Counted from the stretch's first letter, positions 37,078 to 47,701 are shown. The stretch: 64,000 nucleotides of DNA from Sulfitobacter pontiacus (GCF_040790665.1 NZ_CP160849.1:124001-188000), one strand, 5' to 3'. The notes: a model not told the origin generated them from the letters alone. Translations and numbers: made by a program.

Positions 37078-38739
37078 CTAGCTGGCGAATTCTTCGCCCA
37101 AAAGCTCGCGCGCGGCGGCGCGTGCGGCCTCGGTAATCGTATCCCCTGCCAGCATCCGCGCAACCTCGTCCACGCGTTCTGGCGCTGACAGCGGCGTGAC
37201 CGTCGACAGGGTCATGCCCTTGGACACGGCCTTGGACACACGCCAGTGATGCGCGCCCAAAGCGGCAACCTGGGGGGAGTGGGTGACAACAAGCACCTGC
37301 CCGCCCTGCGACAGCGCCGCCAGACGACGCCCCACCGCATCGGCGGTCGCACCGCCGACACCCCGGTCGATTTCGTCAAAGATCATCGTCAGGCCGGTTT
37401 GCCCCTTGGCCAGACAGACCTTAAGCGCGAGCAGAAAGCGGCTGAGCTCCCCGCCTGATGCGATCTTGCCAAGTGGGCCCGCAGGCGCGCCGGGGTTGGT
37501 GGCCACGGTAAAGGACACCGCATCGCGGCCTTCCGGTCCGGGCGTTTCCTCGGTGATCTGCGTGGCAAAAACCGCGCGCTCCATCTTGAGCGGGGCAAGC
37601 TCTGCCGCGACGGCCTTGTCCAGCTTGCCCGCTTTCTTGCGGCGCGCGTCGGTCAGGGTGTCGGCCGCGGCATCATAGGCGGCTTGGGCGTCGCGCACGG
37701 CTTTCTCCAACCCCGCCTGTGCGGCCTCGCCTGCGTCCAGCGCGTCCAGCTTGCCGCGCAGCGTCTCGGCAAAGCCCGCCAGATCGTCGGCCAGCACCTC
37801 GTGCTTGCGGGCCATGGCGCGGATCGCAAAGAGGCGCTCTTCGGTTTCTTCCAGCTCGATCGGGTTGAACGACATGGTGTCGATGGCGGCGACCACGCCT
37901 TCCATCGCCTCGTCCAATTCGACCATCGCACGCGAAAGCGCCGCCATCGGGGCCTCTAGCGCGCCGTCGGCTTTATGGGCCACCCCGTCGAGCCAGCGCA
38001 AGGCGTCGCCCAGCTGTGTCTCTGCCCCGCCCTGTCCCATCATCTCGTAGGCGTTGACCACATCGCTGCGGATCTTTTCGGCGCTTTGCATCAGGCGGCG
38101 GCGCGCGTCGAGCTGTTCTTCCTCGCCCGCTTGCGGGTCCAGCTTGTCCAGCTCTGCCACGGCGTGGCGCAGGTATTCTTCTTCGGCGGCAATCGCCTCG
38201 CGCTCGGCGGCGGCCTGTTTGGCTGCCTTGCGCGCCGCAGCCAAGGCAGACCACGCCTGACGCACCTTGTCGCGCAGCGGCGCGGTGCCCGCGAATTCAT
38301 CCAGAATGGCGCGGTGGCCCTTGGGGTCAAGCAGCCCGCGGTCGTCATGCTGGCCGTGCAATTCGACCAGCGTTTCCGACAGCGCGCGCAGCACCTCGCC
38401 CGAGCAGCGGCGGTCATTGACCCAAGCCGTTTTGCGCCCGTCAGACCCGTTGATACGGCGCAAGATCAGCTCTCCCCCGCCGGGCAGGCCAGCCTCTTTC
38501 AGCACCTCGTGTGCGGCGTGGCCTTCGGGCAGATCGAACCATGCCGTGACCTCGCCCTGTGACGCGCCCTGACGCACCAGATCGGCGCGCCCGCGCCAGC
38601 CCAGCACGAACCCGAGACTATCGAGCAAGATCGATTTACCCGCCCCGGTTTCGCCGGTCAGAACGTTCAAACCCGGCTGAAACGCAAGTTCCAGCCGGTC
38701 GATGATCAGCATATCCGAAATATCTAGGCCGCGTAGCAT
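37078..38739 (-). CDS. recN: DNA repair protein RecN
   Basis: This 553-residue SMC-like ATPase functions in recombinational double-strand break repair. Walker A is GETGAGKS at the N-terminus. A long coiled-coil region lies between about 150 and 370, and the C-terminal half has the ABC signature GGELSRFLLALK and Walker B MIFDEIDRGVGG. The start MLRGLDISDMLIIDRLEL is family-typical. It is downstream of bamD on the same strand, with 37 nt between the genes, as is common in Rhodobacteraceae, and is probably also SOS-controlled, although no clear LexA box was found. Confidence 0.96.
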   Translation of the reverse strand: MLRGLDISDMLIIDRLELAFQPGLNVLTGETGAGKSILLDSLGFVLGWRGRADLVRQGASQGEVTAWFDLPEGHAAHEVLKEAGLPGGGELILRRINGSDGRKTAWVNDRRCSGEVLRALSETLVELHGQHDDRGLLDPKGHRAILDEFAGTAPLRDKVRQAWSALAAARKAAKQAAAEREAIAAEEEYLRHAVAELDKLDPQAGEEEQLDARRRLMQSAEKIRSDVVNAYEMMGQGGAETQLGDALRWLDGVAHKADGALEAPMAALSRAMVELDEAMEGVVAAIDTMSFNPIELEETEERLFAIRAMARKHEVLADDLAGFAETLRGKLDALDAGEAAQAGLEKAVRDAQAAYDAAADTLTDARRKKAGKLDKAVAAELAPLKMERAVFATQITEETPGPEGRDAVSFTVATNPGAPAGPLGKIASGGELSRFLLALKVCLAKGQTGLTMIFDEIDRGVGGATADAVGRRLAALSQGGQVLVVTHSPQVAALGAHHWRVSKAVSKGMTLSTVTPLSAPERVDEVARMLAGDTITEAARAAARELLGEEFAS

Positions 38740-38776
38740 GGGTCACTATCCGTGTGGGCCGTCAAAAGGCGGGTGG

Positions 38777-39649
38777 TCAGATCCATTCGCCCTTGATCGT
38801 TTGGCGGTAGATCGCGGTCAACCAGTTATCGCCGAAGGACTTCATTTCAAGGCCCTGACCGGTCAGCAGCTTATAGCTTGCCTCGTACCATTCGGTGGAC
38901 TGGTAATTGTGCCCCAGAATGGCACCTGCGGTCTGCGCCTCGTCCGTGAGACCCAGCGACAGATACGCCTCTACCAGACGGTGCAGCGCCTCGGCGGTGT
39001 GGGTGGTTGTCTGGAAATCCTCGACCACGACGCGGAAGCGGTTGATCGACGCGGTATAGTGTTTGCGACGCAGATAATAGCGCCCCACTTCCATTTCCTT
39101 GCCCGCCAGATGGTCAAACGCCAGATCGAATTTCAGCACGGAAGACCGCGCGTATTCGCTGTCTGGATAATCCTCGATCACGCGACGCAGCGCTTGCAGC
39201 GCCTGAAAGGTCAGCCCTTGGTCGCGGCCAACTTCGTCGATCTGGTCATAGTAGCTTAGGGCCAGAAGGTAGCTTGCATAGGACGCATCATCGTCATCGG
39301 GGAAGAAATCAATATAGCGCTGCGCGGCAGAGCGGCTGTTGGGGTAATCCTGATCCTGATGATAGGCGAAAGCCTGCATGATCAGCGCCCGCTTGGCCCA
39401 TTCGGAATAGGGGTACAGGCGTTCAATCTCGGAGAAATATTCAGCCGCTTCGGCAGGGCGCTTGCGGTTCAGTTCAAATTCGCCACGCTCGTAAATCTGC
39501 TCGGCCGAGTATGTTTCAAGCGGAATTTCCTGAGGGTTGAAGAAGCTGTTGGTCGTCCGACCCGTGTCCTGAGCACCACCGCACGCGCCAAGAACGCCCG
39601 CCAAAAGCACCGCACCGACCACCCGCTTGCGCGACATCGTACCCGTCAT
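38777..39649 (-). CDS. bamD: Outer membrane assembly lipoprotein BamD
   Basis: This 290-residue lipoprotein is essential for outer-membrane protein assembly in the BAM complex. The N-terminal signal VVGAVLLAGVLGACGG contains a lipobox ending in Cys22 (LGAC), and five TPR units follow (for example AEQIYERGEFELNRKRPAEAAEYFSEIE). The ATG at 39649 is preferred; a second ATG at 39637 fits almost as well, and longer readings are not supported. It lies between lpxC and recN. Its place beside the division cluster is usual in Rhodobacteraceae. Confidence 0.95.
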   Translation of the reverse strand: MTGTMSRKRVVGAVLLAGVLGACGGAQDTGRTTNSFFNPQEIPLETYSAEQIYERGEFELNRKRPAEAAEYFSEIERLYPYSEWAKRALIMQAFAYHQDQDYPNSRSAAQRYIDFFPDDDDASYASYLLALSYYDQIDEVGRDQGLTFQALQALRRVIEDYPDSEYARSSVLKFDLAFDHLAGKEMEVGRYYLRRKHYTASINRFRVVVEDFQTTTHTAEALHRLVEAYLSLGLTDEAQTAGAILGHNYQSTEWYEASYKLLTGQGLEMKSFGDNWLTAIYRQTIKGEWI

Positions 39650-39860
39650 GCGTTTCACCCTCGCTTTAAACTCTGCGTCACGTTTCACGATACGCCTTTG
39701 CCCGTGACTAGCACAAGGTTTCGCGCAACAAAACGACCATTCGGCAGTCCCCTGCAAGGGCGGCTGTCGACGGGCCAAATCGTAAACAAAGGATTACCCA
39801 AGCCCCACCGGAGTTTCAACCGTCGTTAACGCCCTGCCCTGCGACATCGCGTTACCGCTT

Positions 39861-40784
39861 TCAGGCAACGGCGGGGATTTCGTCCCACTCAAGGCCAAAG
39901 CCGGGCAGACGCGACGCCATTTGCGCGTCACATTCAACCATGCGCACAGCACCGGGGGTCGCGAACAGCGCCCGCAGCAGCGTGTTGGTCAGGCTGTGGC
40001 CGGCGCGCACGCCGGTGTAATGCCCGATCAGCGGAGCACCGGCCAGCGCCAGATCACCCAAGGCATCCAGCATCTTGTGGCGTACGGGTTCGTCCGCGTG
40101 GCGCAGACCACCGGGGCTCAGCACTTGGTCGCCGTCGAAGACGACAGCATTTTCACCCGCGTGACCGCCCAATGCCAGACCGTTCGCCTGCATCGCGTCG
40201 ACATCCGCCTGACGGCAGAAGGTCCGGCTGTCGCAAAGTTCGCGGGCGAAGCTGCCGTTGTTCATGACCAGCGACTTTTCCTGATGGCCAATGGCGGCAT
40301 CGGCGAAATCGATGATAAAGTCGATCTTCAGGGTGTCTGCCGGTGCGATGGTGGCCGAGGCTTCGCCATCCGTCACGGTGACCGTTTTCAGCACTTCGAA
40401 AGCACGCACAGGGGCCGCCAGTACGCGAACGCCGCGCTGCATGATACCCCGCACGAAGGGCGCGGCAGAGCCGTCGAGGATCGGCACTTCGGGGCCGTCA
40501 ATCTCGACCAGCGCGTTGTGGATACCACAACCGGCCAGTGCGGCCATCAGGTGTTCAACAGTAGAGATTTGCAGACCCGCCGCATTTTCCAGCTTGGTGC
40601 AGAGAGGCGAGCGATTCACTGCGTCCCAGCGGGCGGGGATCAGGCGATCGCCCACATCCACGTCACTGCGCGAGAACCAGATACCGTGATGCGCGCCAGC
40701 CGGACGGATCGTCACAGTTGCAGGACGGCCAGAATGAAGGCCGGTGCCGCTAAAGCTGATCGCTGTCTTAATGGTTGTCTGCAC
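39861..40784 (-). CDS. lpxC: UDP-3-O-acyl-N-acetylglucosamine deacetylase
   Basis: This 307-residue enzyme performs the committed step of lipid A synthesis. The zinc-site features are visible in STVEHLMAAL (His) and in HKMLDALGDL (His and Asp). GTGLHSGRPA lies at the N-terminus, and HYTGVRAGHSLTN supplies the catalytic His region. The GTG at 40784 (MQTTIKT) follows the family start. A TTG two codons earlier is an alternative, and neither has a strong ribosome site. It lies downstream of ftsZ on the same strand, separated by a 349-bp gap, so it probably has its own promoter. Confidence 0.95.
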   Translation of the reverse strand: MQTTIKTAISFSGTGLHSGRPATVTIRPAGAHHGIWFSRSDVDVGDRLIPARWDAVNRSPLCTKLENAAGLQISTVEHLMAALAGCGIHNALVEIDGPEVPILDGSAAPFVRGIMQRGVRVLAAPVRAFEVLKTVTVTDGEASATIAPADTLKIDFIIDFADAAIGHQEKSLVMNNGSFARELCDSRTFCRQADVDAMQANGLALGGHAGENAVVFDGDQVLSPGGLRHADEPVRHKMLDALGDLALAGAPLIGHYTGVRAGHSLTNTLLRALFATPGAVRMVECDAQMASRLPGFGLEWDEIPAVA

Positions 40785-41133
40785 GGTCAATACTCACTGT
40801 CCAAAGATCATCTGTCTAAGTTGAACTCTGTCCTAACGGGGCCGTTCCTAATGCTCAATTCAATCATTGCTACCGTCTGAAACATCACTGTCACAATTGG
40901 GCGTTAACGTGCGCATACTCCCAATAAGCCATTGTTATATATATATTTCAGGCTCCCGATCATCCCTGAAATGACGGCGAAGCGTGAACATATAACAGCA
41001 ATATTTCAACGAATGTTATCGACCCGCACACCCCAATTGCTGCACCGCAGCACGCTTAAAGTTGTGGCGCTAACGGAAAAGACCACCCCTAAGGGTGGCC
41101 TTTCGGACGTTTACGAGGACGTCTTAGGTAAGC
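40785..41133. other. Intergenic region between ftsZ and lpxC
   Basis: The 349 bases contain the ftsZ terminator (41077-41100), an AT-rich run with TATATATATA at 40936-40945, and probably the lpxC promoter, which I could not place with confidence. I see no gene or RNA gene. Confidence 0.5.
41077..41100 (-). terminator. Probable terminator of ftsZ
   Basis: On the minus strand CCACCC and GGGTGG form a 6-bp stem with a 4-nt loop, plus one flanking pair, followed by TTTT. It lies about 34 nt after the ftsZ stop. Confidence 0.55.
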
Positions 41134-42768
41134 TTAGTTCGCCTGACGACGCAGGAAGGCGGGGATTTCGATCCGCTCTTGATCTTCGTCCTGAACGTCG
41201 CGCGGCTGTGGCGCGGCAGAGGTCGCGCGGGTCTGAACCGGCGGCTGCTGACGTGCGGGACGCTGCTGCTGTGTTTCCGCCTCACCGTGACCGGTCATGC
41301 GGTTGATCAACGAGTTGATGCCAAAGCGCTTCTCGCCCTGCTCGGCGGCGGGTTGTTGACGCTGCTGCTGCGGCTGCGCTTGCGGCTGACGCTGTTGCTG
41401 CTGGCTTGGCGACGCTTTTTGCGCGGCGGCGCGCAGACGGGCCAGTGCTTCGGGCGATGGGGTGCCAGGGGCGCGTGGCGCGACAAACGCCTCTTGCTCT
41501 TGCGCGTCGACATTCACCTCTTCGCGGCGCGGCTGGAAGGACGCAACCTCGGGACGGTAGGCGGGGGGCGGCAGATCATCTGCGTCCGACGCTTCGTCTT
41601 CGTAGGACGTGTCAGAGAAACCGCTGTGGTTGACCGCGGCTTCTTCTTTGAACAGCTGCTGCTGTGGCTCTTCTTCGTACTCGGCCTGTGCGGCAACGGG
41701 TGCAGGTGCTTCGGCGGCGGGGGCTTGTTCAACCTCTGGCGCTTTGGCAGGCAATGGCTGCGACATGGAACGGCGCGGCACGGGCATCTCTGTGTTGACG
41801 TCAACCGCATCGATCCCAGTGGCAACAACGCTCACGCGCATAACGCCACCCAGTTCGGTGTCGAGCGTGGACCCTACGATGATGTTCGCGTCCGGGTCGA
41901 CTTCTTCGCGGATACGGTTCGCCGCTTCGTCCAGTTCGAACAGGGTCAGGTCGTGACCGCCGGTGATGTTGATCAGAACGCCCTTGGCACCGCGCAGGCT
42001 GATTTCGTCCAGCAGCGGGTTCGCAATGGCTTTCTCGGCGGCCTGGATGGCGCGATCTTCGCCCTCTGCCTCGCCGGTGCCCATCATCGCTTTGCCCATC
42101 TCGTCCATCACGGCGCGCACGTCCGCAAAGTCGAGGTTGATCAGGCCGGGGCGGACCATCAGATCCGTTACACCTTTGACACCTTGGTACAGCACGTCAT
42201 CCGCCATGGAGAATGCTTCGGTAAAGGTGGTTTTTTCATTCGCCAGACGGAACAGGTTCTGGTTGGGAATGATGATCAGTGTATCGACGACCTTTTGCAG
42301 CGCCTCGATACCGTCTTCAGCCTGACGCATCCGCTTGATGCCCTCAAACTGGAACGGCTTGGTCACGACACCAACGGTCAGAACACCCAGTTCACGCGCA
42401 GCCTGCGCGATGATCGGCGCGGCCCCTGTCCCGGTGCCCCCGCCCATACCGGCGGTGATAAAACACATATGCGCGCCGGCCAGGTGGTCCACAATCTGTT
42501 CAATGCTTTCTTCGGCAGCGGCCGCACCGACAGAGGCCCGCGCGCCCGCACCCAGACCTTCGGTCACTTTGATGCCCAACTGAACGCGGCTTTCCGCTTT
42601 GGCTTGCTGCAACGCTTGCGCGTCTGTGTTGGCAACCACGAAATCAACACCGTCGAGCTCTTTCTCGATCATGTTGTTCACGGCGTTGCCGCCTGCCCCG
42701 CCAACACCAAACACTGTGATGCGGGGTTTCAGGTCGCCCTGTCCGGGCATTGAAAGATTAAGGGTCAT
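41134..42768 (-). CDS. ftsZ: Cell division protein FtsZ
   Basis: This 544-residue tubulin homologue forms the division ring. The GTP-binding motif [10 protein letters not shown] is near residue 105 and GGAGGNAV lies at the N-terminus. A long linker (about 320-530), rich in Gln, Pro and Ala, separates the GTPase from the C-terminal peptide [14 protein letters not shown] that binds FtsA. The ATG at 42768 (MTLNLSM) is chosen by family; an in-frame extension to 42819 is unlikely. It is the last gene of the dcw cluster, after ftsA, with a possible promoter between them. The linker is longer than in E. coli, as usual in alphaproteobacteria. Confidence 0.97.
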   Translation of the reverse strand: MTLNLSMPGQGDLKPRITVFGVGGAGGNAVNNMIEKELDGVDFVVANTDAQALQQAKAESRVQLGIKVTEGLGAGARASVGAAAAEESIEQIVDHLAGAHMCFITAGMGGGTGTGAAPIIAQAARELGVLTVGVVTKPFQFEGIKRMRQAEDGIEALQKVVDTLIIIPNQNLFRLANEKTTFTEAFSMADDVLYQGVKGVTDLMVRPGLINLDFADVRAVMDEMGKAMMGTGEAEGEDRAIQAAEKAIANPLLDEISLRGAKGVLINITGGHDLTLFELDEAANRIREEVDPDANIIVGSTLDTELGGVMRVSVVATGIDAVDVNTEMPVPRRSMSQPLPAKAPEVEQAPAAEAPAPVAAQAEYEEEPQQQLFKEEAAVNHSGFSDTSYEDEASDADDLPPPAYRPEVASFQPRREEVNVDAQEQEAFVAPRAPGTPSPEALARLRAAAQKASPSQQQQRQPQAQPQQQRQQPAAEQGEKRFGINSLINRMTGHGEAETQQQRPARQQPPVQTRATSAAPQPRDVQDEDQERIEIPAFLRRQAN

Positions 42769-42829
42769 GAGCCATCCGCCTGTATTGTTTAGCTCGCTTA
42801 CGGAGCATTTTTTGTGCAATCCCCCTTAT

Positions 42830-42857
42830 TGTATAGGGAGAACGCCCATGCGTCACC
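42830..42857 (-). promoter_or_regulatory. Possible ftsZ promoter
   Basis: On the minus strand GGTGAC (42852-42857), a 16-nt spacer and TATACA (42830-42835, followed by AT) lie about 62 nt upstream of the ftsZ ATG, in the 172-bp gap after ftsA. The -10 is good, the -35 partial. Confidence 0.4.
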
Positions 42858-42940
42858 TAGAAAACACGGTTTTGACACACTATATGGGCGTTTTTTTGCC
42901 GGTTTTCTCATGATTTCGACGCGCGCACCGCATCTGGGGG

Positions 42941-44275
42941 TTACCAGTTGTCGCGGAACCACTTGACAGCGCGCTTCAACGACCGGGATGGGTAGCGGTC
43001 GGCGGGAATGTCGAAGTCCCACCACTCGTCCTGCGGGTGCGCGGCAAACAGCGCCAACCCTACAGCAGAGGCGAAACCCGGACCGGTTGCGGCTTGTGGC
43101 AGGCCATGCACGCGCAGCGGGCGGCCCAAACGGACCTGTTGGCCCAAAATCTTGCTTGCCAGACCATCAAGGCCCGGAATCTGACTGCCGCCGCCGGTCA
43201 GCACAATCTGCTGGCTTGGCAGGTGGTCAAAGCCCGCGGCATCCAGACGGGCGCGGACTTCTTCCAGAATTTCTTCGACACGGGGGCGCATGATGCCGAT
43301 CAGCTCGGCGCGGCTCACGGTGCGACGGTCGTGTTCGTAATCACCGGTGTCGCCACCGATATCGATCATCTCGCGATCGTCCATGCCTGTCGCATGCACC
43401 CCGCCATAGAAGGTCTTGATCCGTTCAGCATTGGCCGTCGGCACCTGCAACCCCATAGAGATGTCAGAGGTGATGTGATCCCCGCCCATGCGCACGCTGT
43501 CGGCGTAGATCATGTGTTTGCGAATGAAGATCGAAACAGAGGTCGACCCGCCGCCAAGATCGATACAGGCGGCACCAAGTTCCTGTTCGTCCTCGACCAG
43601 CGATGAAATCCCCGAGACATAGGCCGAAGACGCAACGCCCGCCAGTTCGAGGTCACAGCGTTTGATGCAATGGGCAAGGTGTTGAACCGCCGCCGCGTCC
43701 ACGGTCAGCATATGCATATCGACCGACAGGGTATTGCCCAATTGGCCCCGCGGATCGGACAGGCCCGACCGGTTATCCAGCGCAAAGTTCACCGGCTGGG
43801 CATGCAGCACTTCACGGCCCTCGCCGTATTCGGGCACGTCGCAATTGGCCAGAACCTGCGCGACATCCTGCTCGGACACGACCTGCCCTTCCAGATCAAG
43901 CTCGGCATCCAGACCGTAGCTGCGCGGTTCTGCCCCCGAGAAACAGGCGATCACGTGATCCACACGGATGTTCGCCATTTTCTGTGCCGCCTGCAGCGCG
44001 GTACGCACAGCGCGTTCGGTTTCCTGCATGGCGCAGATCTCGCCAAAGCGGACCCCACGCGACCGTGTGGTCGCAGCCCCGATCACACGAAAACCGGATT
44101 GCCCCGCGAGCGACCCGATTTCGCCCTCTTCAGAGACGCGGCCCGTGCCGTCAAACCGCAGCACCAGGCAGGCGATCTTTGACGTGCCCACATCCAGAAT
44201 AGCCACCACGCCGCGTTGCATCGCTAGCTTACGCATGTGGCGCATGGATCGCTGACTATCGTATAGGTCCATCAT
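42941..44275 (-). CDS. ftsA: Cell division protein FtsA
   Basis: This 444-residue actin-like protein tethers FtsZ to the membrane. The N-terminal VVAILDVGTSKIACLVLR phosphate-binding region is followed by the 1C domain and AACIDLGGGSTSVSIF. VLTGGGSQIPGLDGLA lies near residue 360, and a basic amphipathic C-terminal tail (SLKRAVKWFRDNW) should dip into the membrane. MMDLY gives two adjacent ATGs, 44275 and 44272. It starts 4 nt after the ftsQ stop, in an unbroken minus-strand run from murG to ftsA. Confidence 0.97.
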   Translation of the reverse strand: MMDLYDSQRSMRHMRKLAMQRGVVAILDVGTSKIACLVLRFDGTGRVSEEGEIGSLAGQSGFRVIGAATTRSRGVRFGEICAMQETERAVRTALQAAQKMANIRVDHVIACFSGAEPRSYGLDAELDLEGQVVSEQDVAQVLANCDVPEYGEGREVLHAQPVNFALDNRSGLSDPRGQLGNTLSVDMHMLTVDAAAVQHLAHCIKRCDLELAGVASSAYVSGISSLVEDEQELGAACIDLGGGSTSVSIFIRKHMIYADSVRMGGDHITSDISMGLQVPTANAERIKTFYGGVHATGMDDREMIDIGGDTGDYEHDRRTVSRAELIGIMRPRVEEILEEVRARLDAAGFDHLPSQQIVLTGGGSQIPGLDGLASKILGQQVRLGRPLRVHGLPQAATGPGFASAVGLALFAAHPQDEWWDFDIPADRYPSRSLKRAVKWFRDNW

Positions 44276-44279
44276 CTTT

Positions 44280-45167
44280 TCACTGTCCCGAAATCTGCCT
44301 GATGCGCCACAATTCTTGTGTGGCGTCCTTGTTCATTTGCACGGTGGGCCGTTGGGCCAACCGCATGTCTACCCGCGCGACGTCGCGGGCCAGCACATCC
44401 TGTGCGCCTTCCAGCGCGATCACCCGCTCCAGCGCCTGAACGGCCTGGGTTTCGGGCAGCAAGATACGCTGTTCACGGTCAAGAACGACGTCCCATCGCC
44501 GCTCTCCCATGCGCACCAAACCGCGCAGCCGCTCCCCCAACGGAGCCGCCGTGCGGATCAATTCAAGCGCTTCGCTCACGCGCTGGTTCGCCGCCTCGCC
44601 TACCACAAGGGGCAGGTCCGTGCGATCGCCGCGCGATGCAAGCTGGCCGATGGGGCTGCCCTCGGCGTCGATCAGCAGCAGCCCGTCCTGGCTGCGCCAA
44701 ACGGCGACCGGCACCCGTGGCTGTACCGACACCTGCAACACGCCGCCCGGCTTCACCCGCAGCGACGCCTGCTTGACGCCGGGAAGATCGGTGATCGCCT
44801 GCCGCAATGCAGGCAGATCAAGATCAAAGGAACTGGTTGGAAATTCGACAGGCACAGCGGCACGCACGTCGGCGGCCAAAACGCCTTCGACACCATCAAT
44901 CGCCATCAGCTTGACCATAAATTCGGGGCGCTGCTGGATGCTGGTGCGGGCATTGGCATAGACATCAGCCAACTGGCCGCGCCGTGCTTCGTCCGACAGA
45001 TAGATTGTCCCCGCTGCCAAGGCCAAGCAGAACGGCACCCCGACGCGCAGCCCGAAACGGAACGTCGGCGTCAGCATCAAACGCTGCATGCGCCACGCCC
45101 AACGTGACGGTGCGGGATCTGCTTTGGCCGGCTTGGCGGGTTTGACGCGTTTGATCAACGATTGCAT
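44280..45167 (-). CDS. ftsQ: Cell division protein FtsQ
   Basis: This 295-residue bitopic protein has a cytoplasmic N-terminus, one transmembrane helix (about 36-55) and a periplasmic part. The POTRA domain (about 80-150, [17 protein letters not shown] to [15 protein letters not shown]) is followed by the FtsQ beta domain. It recruits FtsB and FtsL to the divisome. Its ATG at 45167 overlaps the end of ddl by 13 bp. Order ddl-ftsQ-ftsA-ftsZ is conserved in many proteobacteria. Confidence 0.95.
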   Translation of the reverse strand: MQSLIKRVKPAKPAKADPAPSRWAWRMQRLMLTPTFRFGLRVGVPFCLALAAGTIYLSDEARRGQLADVYANARTSIQQRPEFMVKLMAIDGVEGVLAADVRAAVPVEFPTSSFDLDLPALRQAITDLPGVKQASLRVKPGGVLQVSVQPRVPVAVWRSQDGLLLIDAEGSPIGQLASRGDRTDLPLVVGEAANQRVSEALELIRTAAPLGERLRGLVRMGERRWDVVLDREQRILLPETQAVQALERVIALEGAQDVLARDVARVDMRLAQRPTVQMNKDATQELWRIRQISGQ

Positions 45168-46075
45168 GACGCGTCCTCGACCATCCAGGCGCAGAGCTCA
45201 CCAAAGGAAATGCCAACCGCCTGCGCCTGTTCGGGCGACAGCGACGTGGGGGTCATGCCGGGCTGGGTGTTGGTTTCCAGCAGGAACAGCCCCGCTGCCC
45301 CCTTGCTTTCATCCCAACGAAAATCCGTGCGGCTGACACCGCGACAGCCAAGCGCGTTATGCGCCCGCAGGGCGTAATCCATGCAGAGCTCAAAAATCTC
45401 GTGCGGGATATCGGCAGGGACCACATGGGTCGACCCGCCCGCCTTGTATTTGGCGTCGTAATCATACCAGCCCGTCGTGTGGATATCGGTCACAGTCAGC
45501 GCACGTTCGCCCATCACGGTGGTGGTCAGTTCGCGACCGGGGATGAATTTCTCGACCATGACCTCGGCGGGCATGGCATCATCCAACTGCGGGGGGCCGT
45601 TGTTTTCAATCTCGACAAGGTAGACACCGACGGATGACCCTTCGTTGTTCGGCTTGACCACATAGGGCGGGTCCATCACATGGGATCCCCGCACCGTCGC
45701 CGCCGATACGATCAAGCTTTCCACAACAGGCAAACCCGCGGCACGAAAAACTTCCTTGCTGCGCTGCTTGTCCATCGCAAGGGCGGAGGCCAGCACGCCG
45801 GAGTGTGTGTAAGGCAGGCCCATCCATTCCAGCAACCCCTGCACGCAGCCGTCTTCACCCCAACGGCCATGCAGACAGTTCAAAACGACATCGGGTTGAG
45901 CAGCGCCCAGATCGGCACAAAGGTCGGGGCCGCAATCGACCTCGATGACTTCGAAACTCCGGTCCCGCAAAGCCGCTGCGCAGGCGCGCCCTGTTGACAG
46001 AGACACCTCGCGTTCCGCCGAGGGGCCACCCAACAATACTGCAACTCTCGGGGGTGTCCTGCTCGACAATCCCAC
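45155..46075 (-). CDS. ddl: D-alanine-D-alanine ligase
   Basis: This 306-residue ATP-grasp enzyme makes the D-Ala-D-Ala dipeptide for peptidoglycan. The N-terminal [20 protein letters not shown] and the ATP-grasp regions ([18 protein letters not shown] and the C-terminal SRTDFRWDE and [12 protein letters not shown]) are typical. The start appears to be GTG at 46075, since no ATG precedes VAVLLGG. The gene overlaps ftsQ by 13 bp at its end and starts 89 nt after the murB stop. Confidence 0.95.
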   Translation of the reverse strand: MGLSSRTPPRVAVLLGGPSAEREVSLSTGRACAAALRDRSFEVIEVDCGPDLCADLGAAQPDVVLNCLHGRWGEDGCVQGLLEWMGLPYTHSGVLASALAMDKQRSKEVFRAAGLPVVESLIVSAATVRGSHVMDPPYVVKPNNEGSSVGVYLVEIENNGPPQLDDAMPAEVMVEKFIPGRELTTTVMGERALTVTDIHTTGWYDYDAKYKAGGSTHVVPADIPHEIFELCMDYALRAHNALGCRGVSRTDFRWDESKGAAGLFLLETNTQPGMTPTSLSPEQAQAVGISFGELCAWMVEDASCNR

Positions 46076-46164
46076 TCAATCTGCCTTTTTAAACGGGCCT
46101 GTTGCGACCCTTATTCATTCTGTTCCGGACCTTTTGGCGGCCCTAAATCATGACGCTCGAACGT

Positions 46165-47094
46165 TTATTTTTCGCCGATCCGCATAATTTCCCACTCTAG
46201 CGTAATCCCGCTGGAATCGTAAACCTTTTTTCGCACCATTTCACCCAATGCTTCAAGGTCTGCTGCCGTCGCGGAACCCGTATTGATCAGGAAGTTGGGG
46301 TGTTTCCGGCTCATCTGCGCGCCACCCAAGGTCGCACCGCGCAAGCCGGCGTCGTCAATGACCTTCCACGCCTTCAGATCATGGCGGTCATCCGCCTGCC
46401 CCGTGCTGGAAAACCCCGCTGGATTGCGGAACGTCGACCCCGCGCTGCGGTCCTTGGTGGGTTGGGTTTCGTCCCGTTTGCGCAGCTGGTCCTCCATCCG
46501 CGCGTGCAACGCCTCGGCCTCGCCTTTGGGGGGCGCGAAACGGGCAGCGGTGATGACATACCCGTCTGGCAAAGCGGTCTGGCGATAGGCAAATTGCAGA
46601 TCCTCCGGCCCAAGCGTGACCTTTTCGCCTGTGCGGGTGATCGCGTCTGCGCTGATGAAATAATCAGCAGTATAGGCACCATAGCAGCCCGCGTTCATCC
46701 GTACCGCGCCGCCAATACTACCCGGGATTGTGCGCAAGAAGGTCAGGTCCAGCCCCGCGTCCGCTGCCTTGCGCGCGACATGGGCGTCCAGCGCCGCGGC
46801 ACCTGCGGTGACGATTCCATCCTCGCAACTGATGGTGTTGAACCCGCGCCCCAGCCGGATCACCACAGCCCGCAAGCCGCCGTCGCGCACGATCACATTC
46901 GATCCGACCCCCATCGGCATGACCACGACATCGGCGGGCAGCGCCTTCATGAAAGCTGCCAGATCATCCGCATCGGCAGGCTGGTAGAAATAGTCAGCAG
47001 GGCCGCCCACGCGCAGCCAGGTCAGATCAGCCAAGGGGCGGTTTTGCGTCAGCTTACCGCGCATGTCGGGAAAGGAAATATCTGTCATGTCCAT
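46165..47094 (-). CDS. murB: UDP-N-acetylenolpyruvoylglucosamine reductase
   Basis: This 309-residue flavoenzyme reduces the enolpyruvyl group to form UDP-MurNAc. The FAD-binding block [18 protein letters not shown] and [14 protein letters not shown] (near 60-75), the [18 protein letters not shown] segment and the catalytic serine/glutamate region ([11 protein letters not shown], then the late glutamate in [11 protein letters not shown]) are present. It has an ATG at 47094 (MDMTD) and another two codons later. It lies between the small membrane gene at 47163 and ddl. Confidence 0.96.
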   Translation of the reverse strand: MDMTDISFPDMRGKLTQNRPLADLTWLRVGGPADYFYQPADADDLAAFMKALPADVVVMPMGVGSNVIVRDGGLRAVVIRLGRGFNTISCEDGIVTAGAAALDAHVARKAADAGLDLTFLRTIPGSIGGAVRMNAGCYGAYTADYFISADAITRTGEKVTLGPEDLQFAYRQTALPDGYVITAARFAPPKGEAEALHARMEDQLRKRDETQPTKDRSAGSTFRNPAGFSSTGQADDRHDLKAWKVIDDAGLRGATLGGAQMSRKHPNFLINTGSATAADLEALGEMVRKKVYDSSGITLEWEIMRIGEK

Positions 47095-47162
47095 CGCCTA
47101 GCCCGCTTTGGGAGGGAGGTCAATTTTCCACATGCGACCGAAGCGCGCCAAAAACCGCCCAA

Positions 47163-47444
47163 TCAATCAGGCCGGTTCGCCCGCAGCTCGCGCGTGATAC
47201 GGCCGGCCAGCCATCCTGTAAGAAACGCGCAGACCGCATAGCCCGTGGCGGCGGCTTGCGCCATGAACACCGGACGCTCCAGCGGTTTCGCGCCAAGGCC
47301 CCAGATCATCCACGCCCAGTTCAGCGCGAGCCCCGCCAGCAGGACCAGCACAAAGCCGCCATACCGGCGCATCAGACCGCACCAGCCCGCGGCAAGCATC
47401 CACACCACGAGGATGCTGATCAGGATCACCAGCGTCAGGTTCAC
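47163..47444 (-). CDS. Small membrane protein of the dcw cluster
   Basis: This 93-residue protein has three predicted helices: LTLVILISILVVWML, GFVLVLLAGLALNWAWMIWG, and AAATGYAVCAFLTGWLAG. It starts with GTG at 47444, whose last two bases begin the TGA stop of the preceding gene (a 4-bp GTGA overlap). This coupling makes the start credible and suggests co-translation with the DUF2484 proteins. No family name is recognised; its position between murC and murB suggests a link with cell-wall synthesis, but this is only context. Confidence 0.78.
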   Translation of the reverse strand: MNLTLVILISILVVWMLAAGWCGLMRRYGGFVLVLLAGLALNWAWMIWGLGAKPLERPVFMAQAAATGYAVCAFLTGWLAGRITRELRANRPD

Positions 47445-47701
47445 TTTGCAGCATTCCGCACAGCGGCACCGCGCAGCCAGCGCATCAGATAGATCACCGG
47501 CCAGCGCAACACCGAACAGCCTCCCGCAAGTACCAGCATCCCGACCCAAGGGCCATGCTGCATGGTGACAAACCCCAGGACGGGGATGCCGACGGCAATC
47601 AACATATAAGCGCTGCGCCAATGCTGGTCAGAACTGGGCGTCATGGCCAACACATTGGCAACGACCGCCCAAAAACAGGCAAGAACCAGTGATATACTCA
47701 T
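47441..47701 (-). CDS. DUF2484 family membrane protein
   Basis: This 86-residue protein has two to three hydrophobic stretches and the pattern LVLACFWAVVANVLAM then MLIAVGIPVLGFVTMQHGPWVGMLVLAGGCSVLRWPVIYL, recognised as DUF2484. Its neighbour at 47698 is a clear paralogue: both share LACxxW-like, PVL, LLxLA and SxxRxPxxxL signatures ending in LRG. It overlaps the upstream gene by 4 bp (ATGA) and the downstream gene by 4 bp (GTGA). Family members occur mainly in Rhodobacteraceae mur clusters; their role is unknown. Confidence 0.85.
   Translation of the reverse strand: MSISLVLACFWAVVANVLAMTPSSDQHWRSAYMLIAVGIPVLGFVTMQHGPWVGMLVLAGGCSVLRWPVIYLMRWLRGAAVRNAAK

Noticed and set aside
41179-42753. 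Long open frame on the plus strand opposite ftsZ
   Set aside because: It mirrors a GC-rich core gene, has arginine- and leucine-rich unnatural composition, and no ribosome site.
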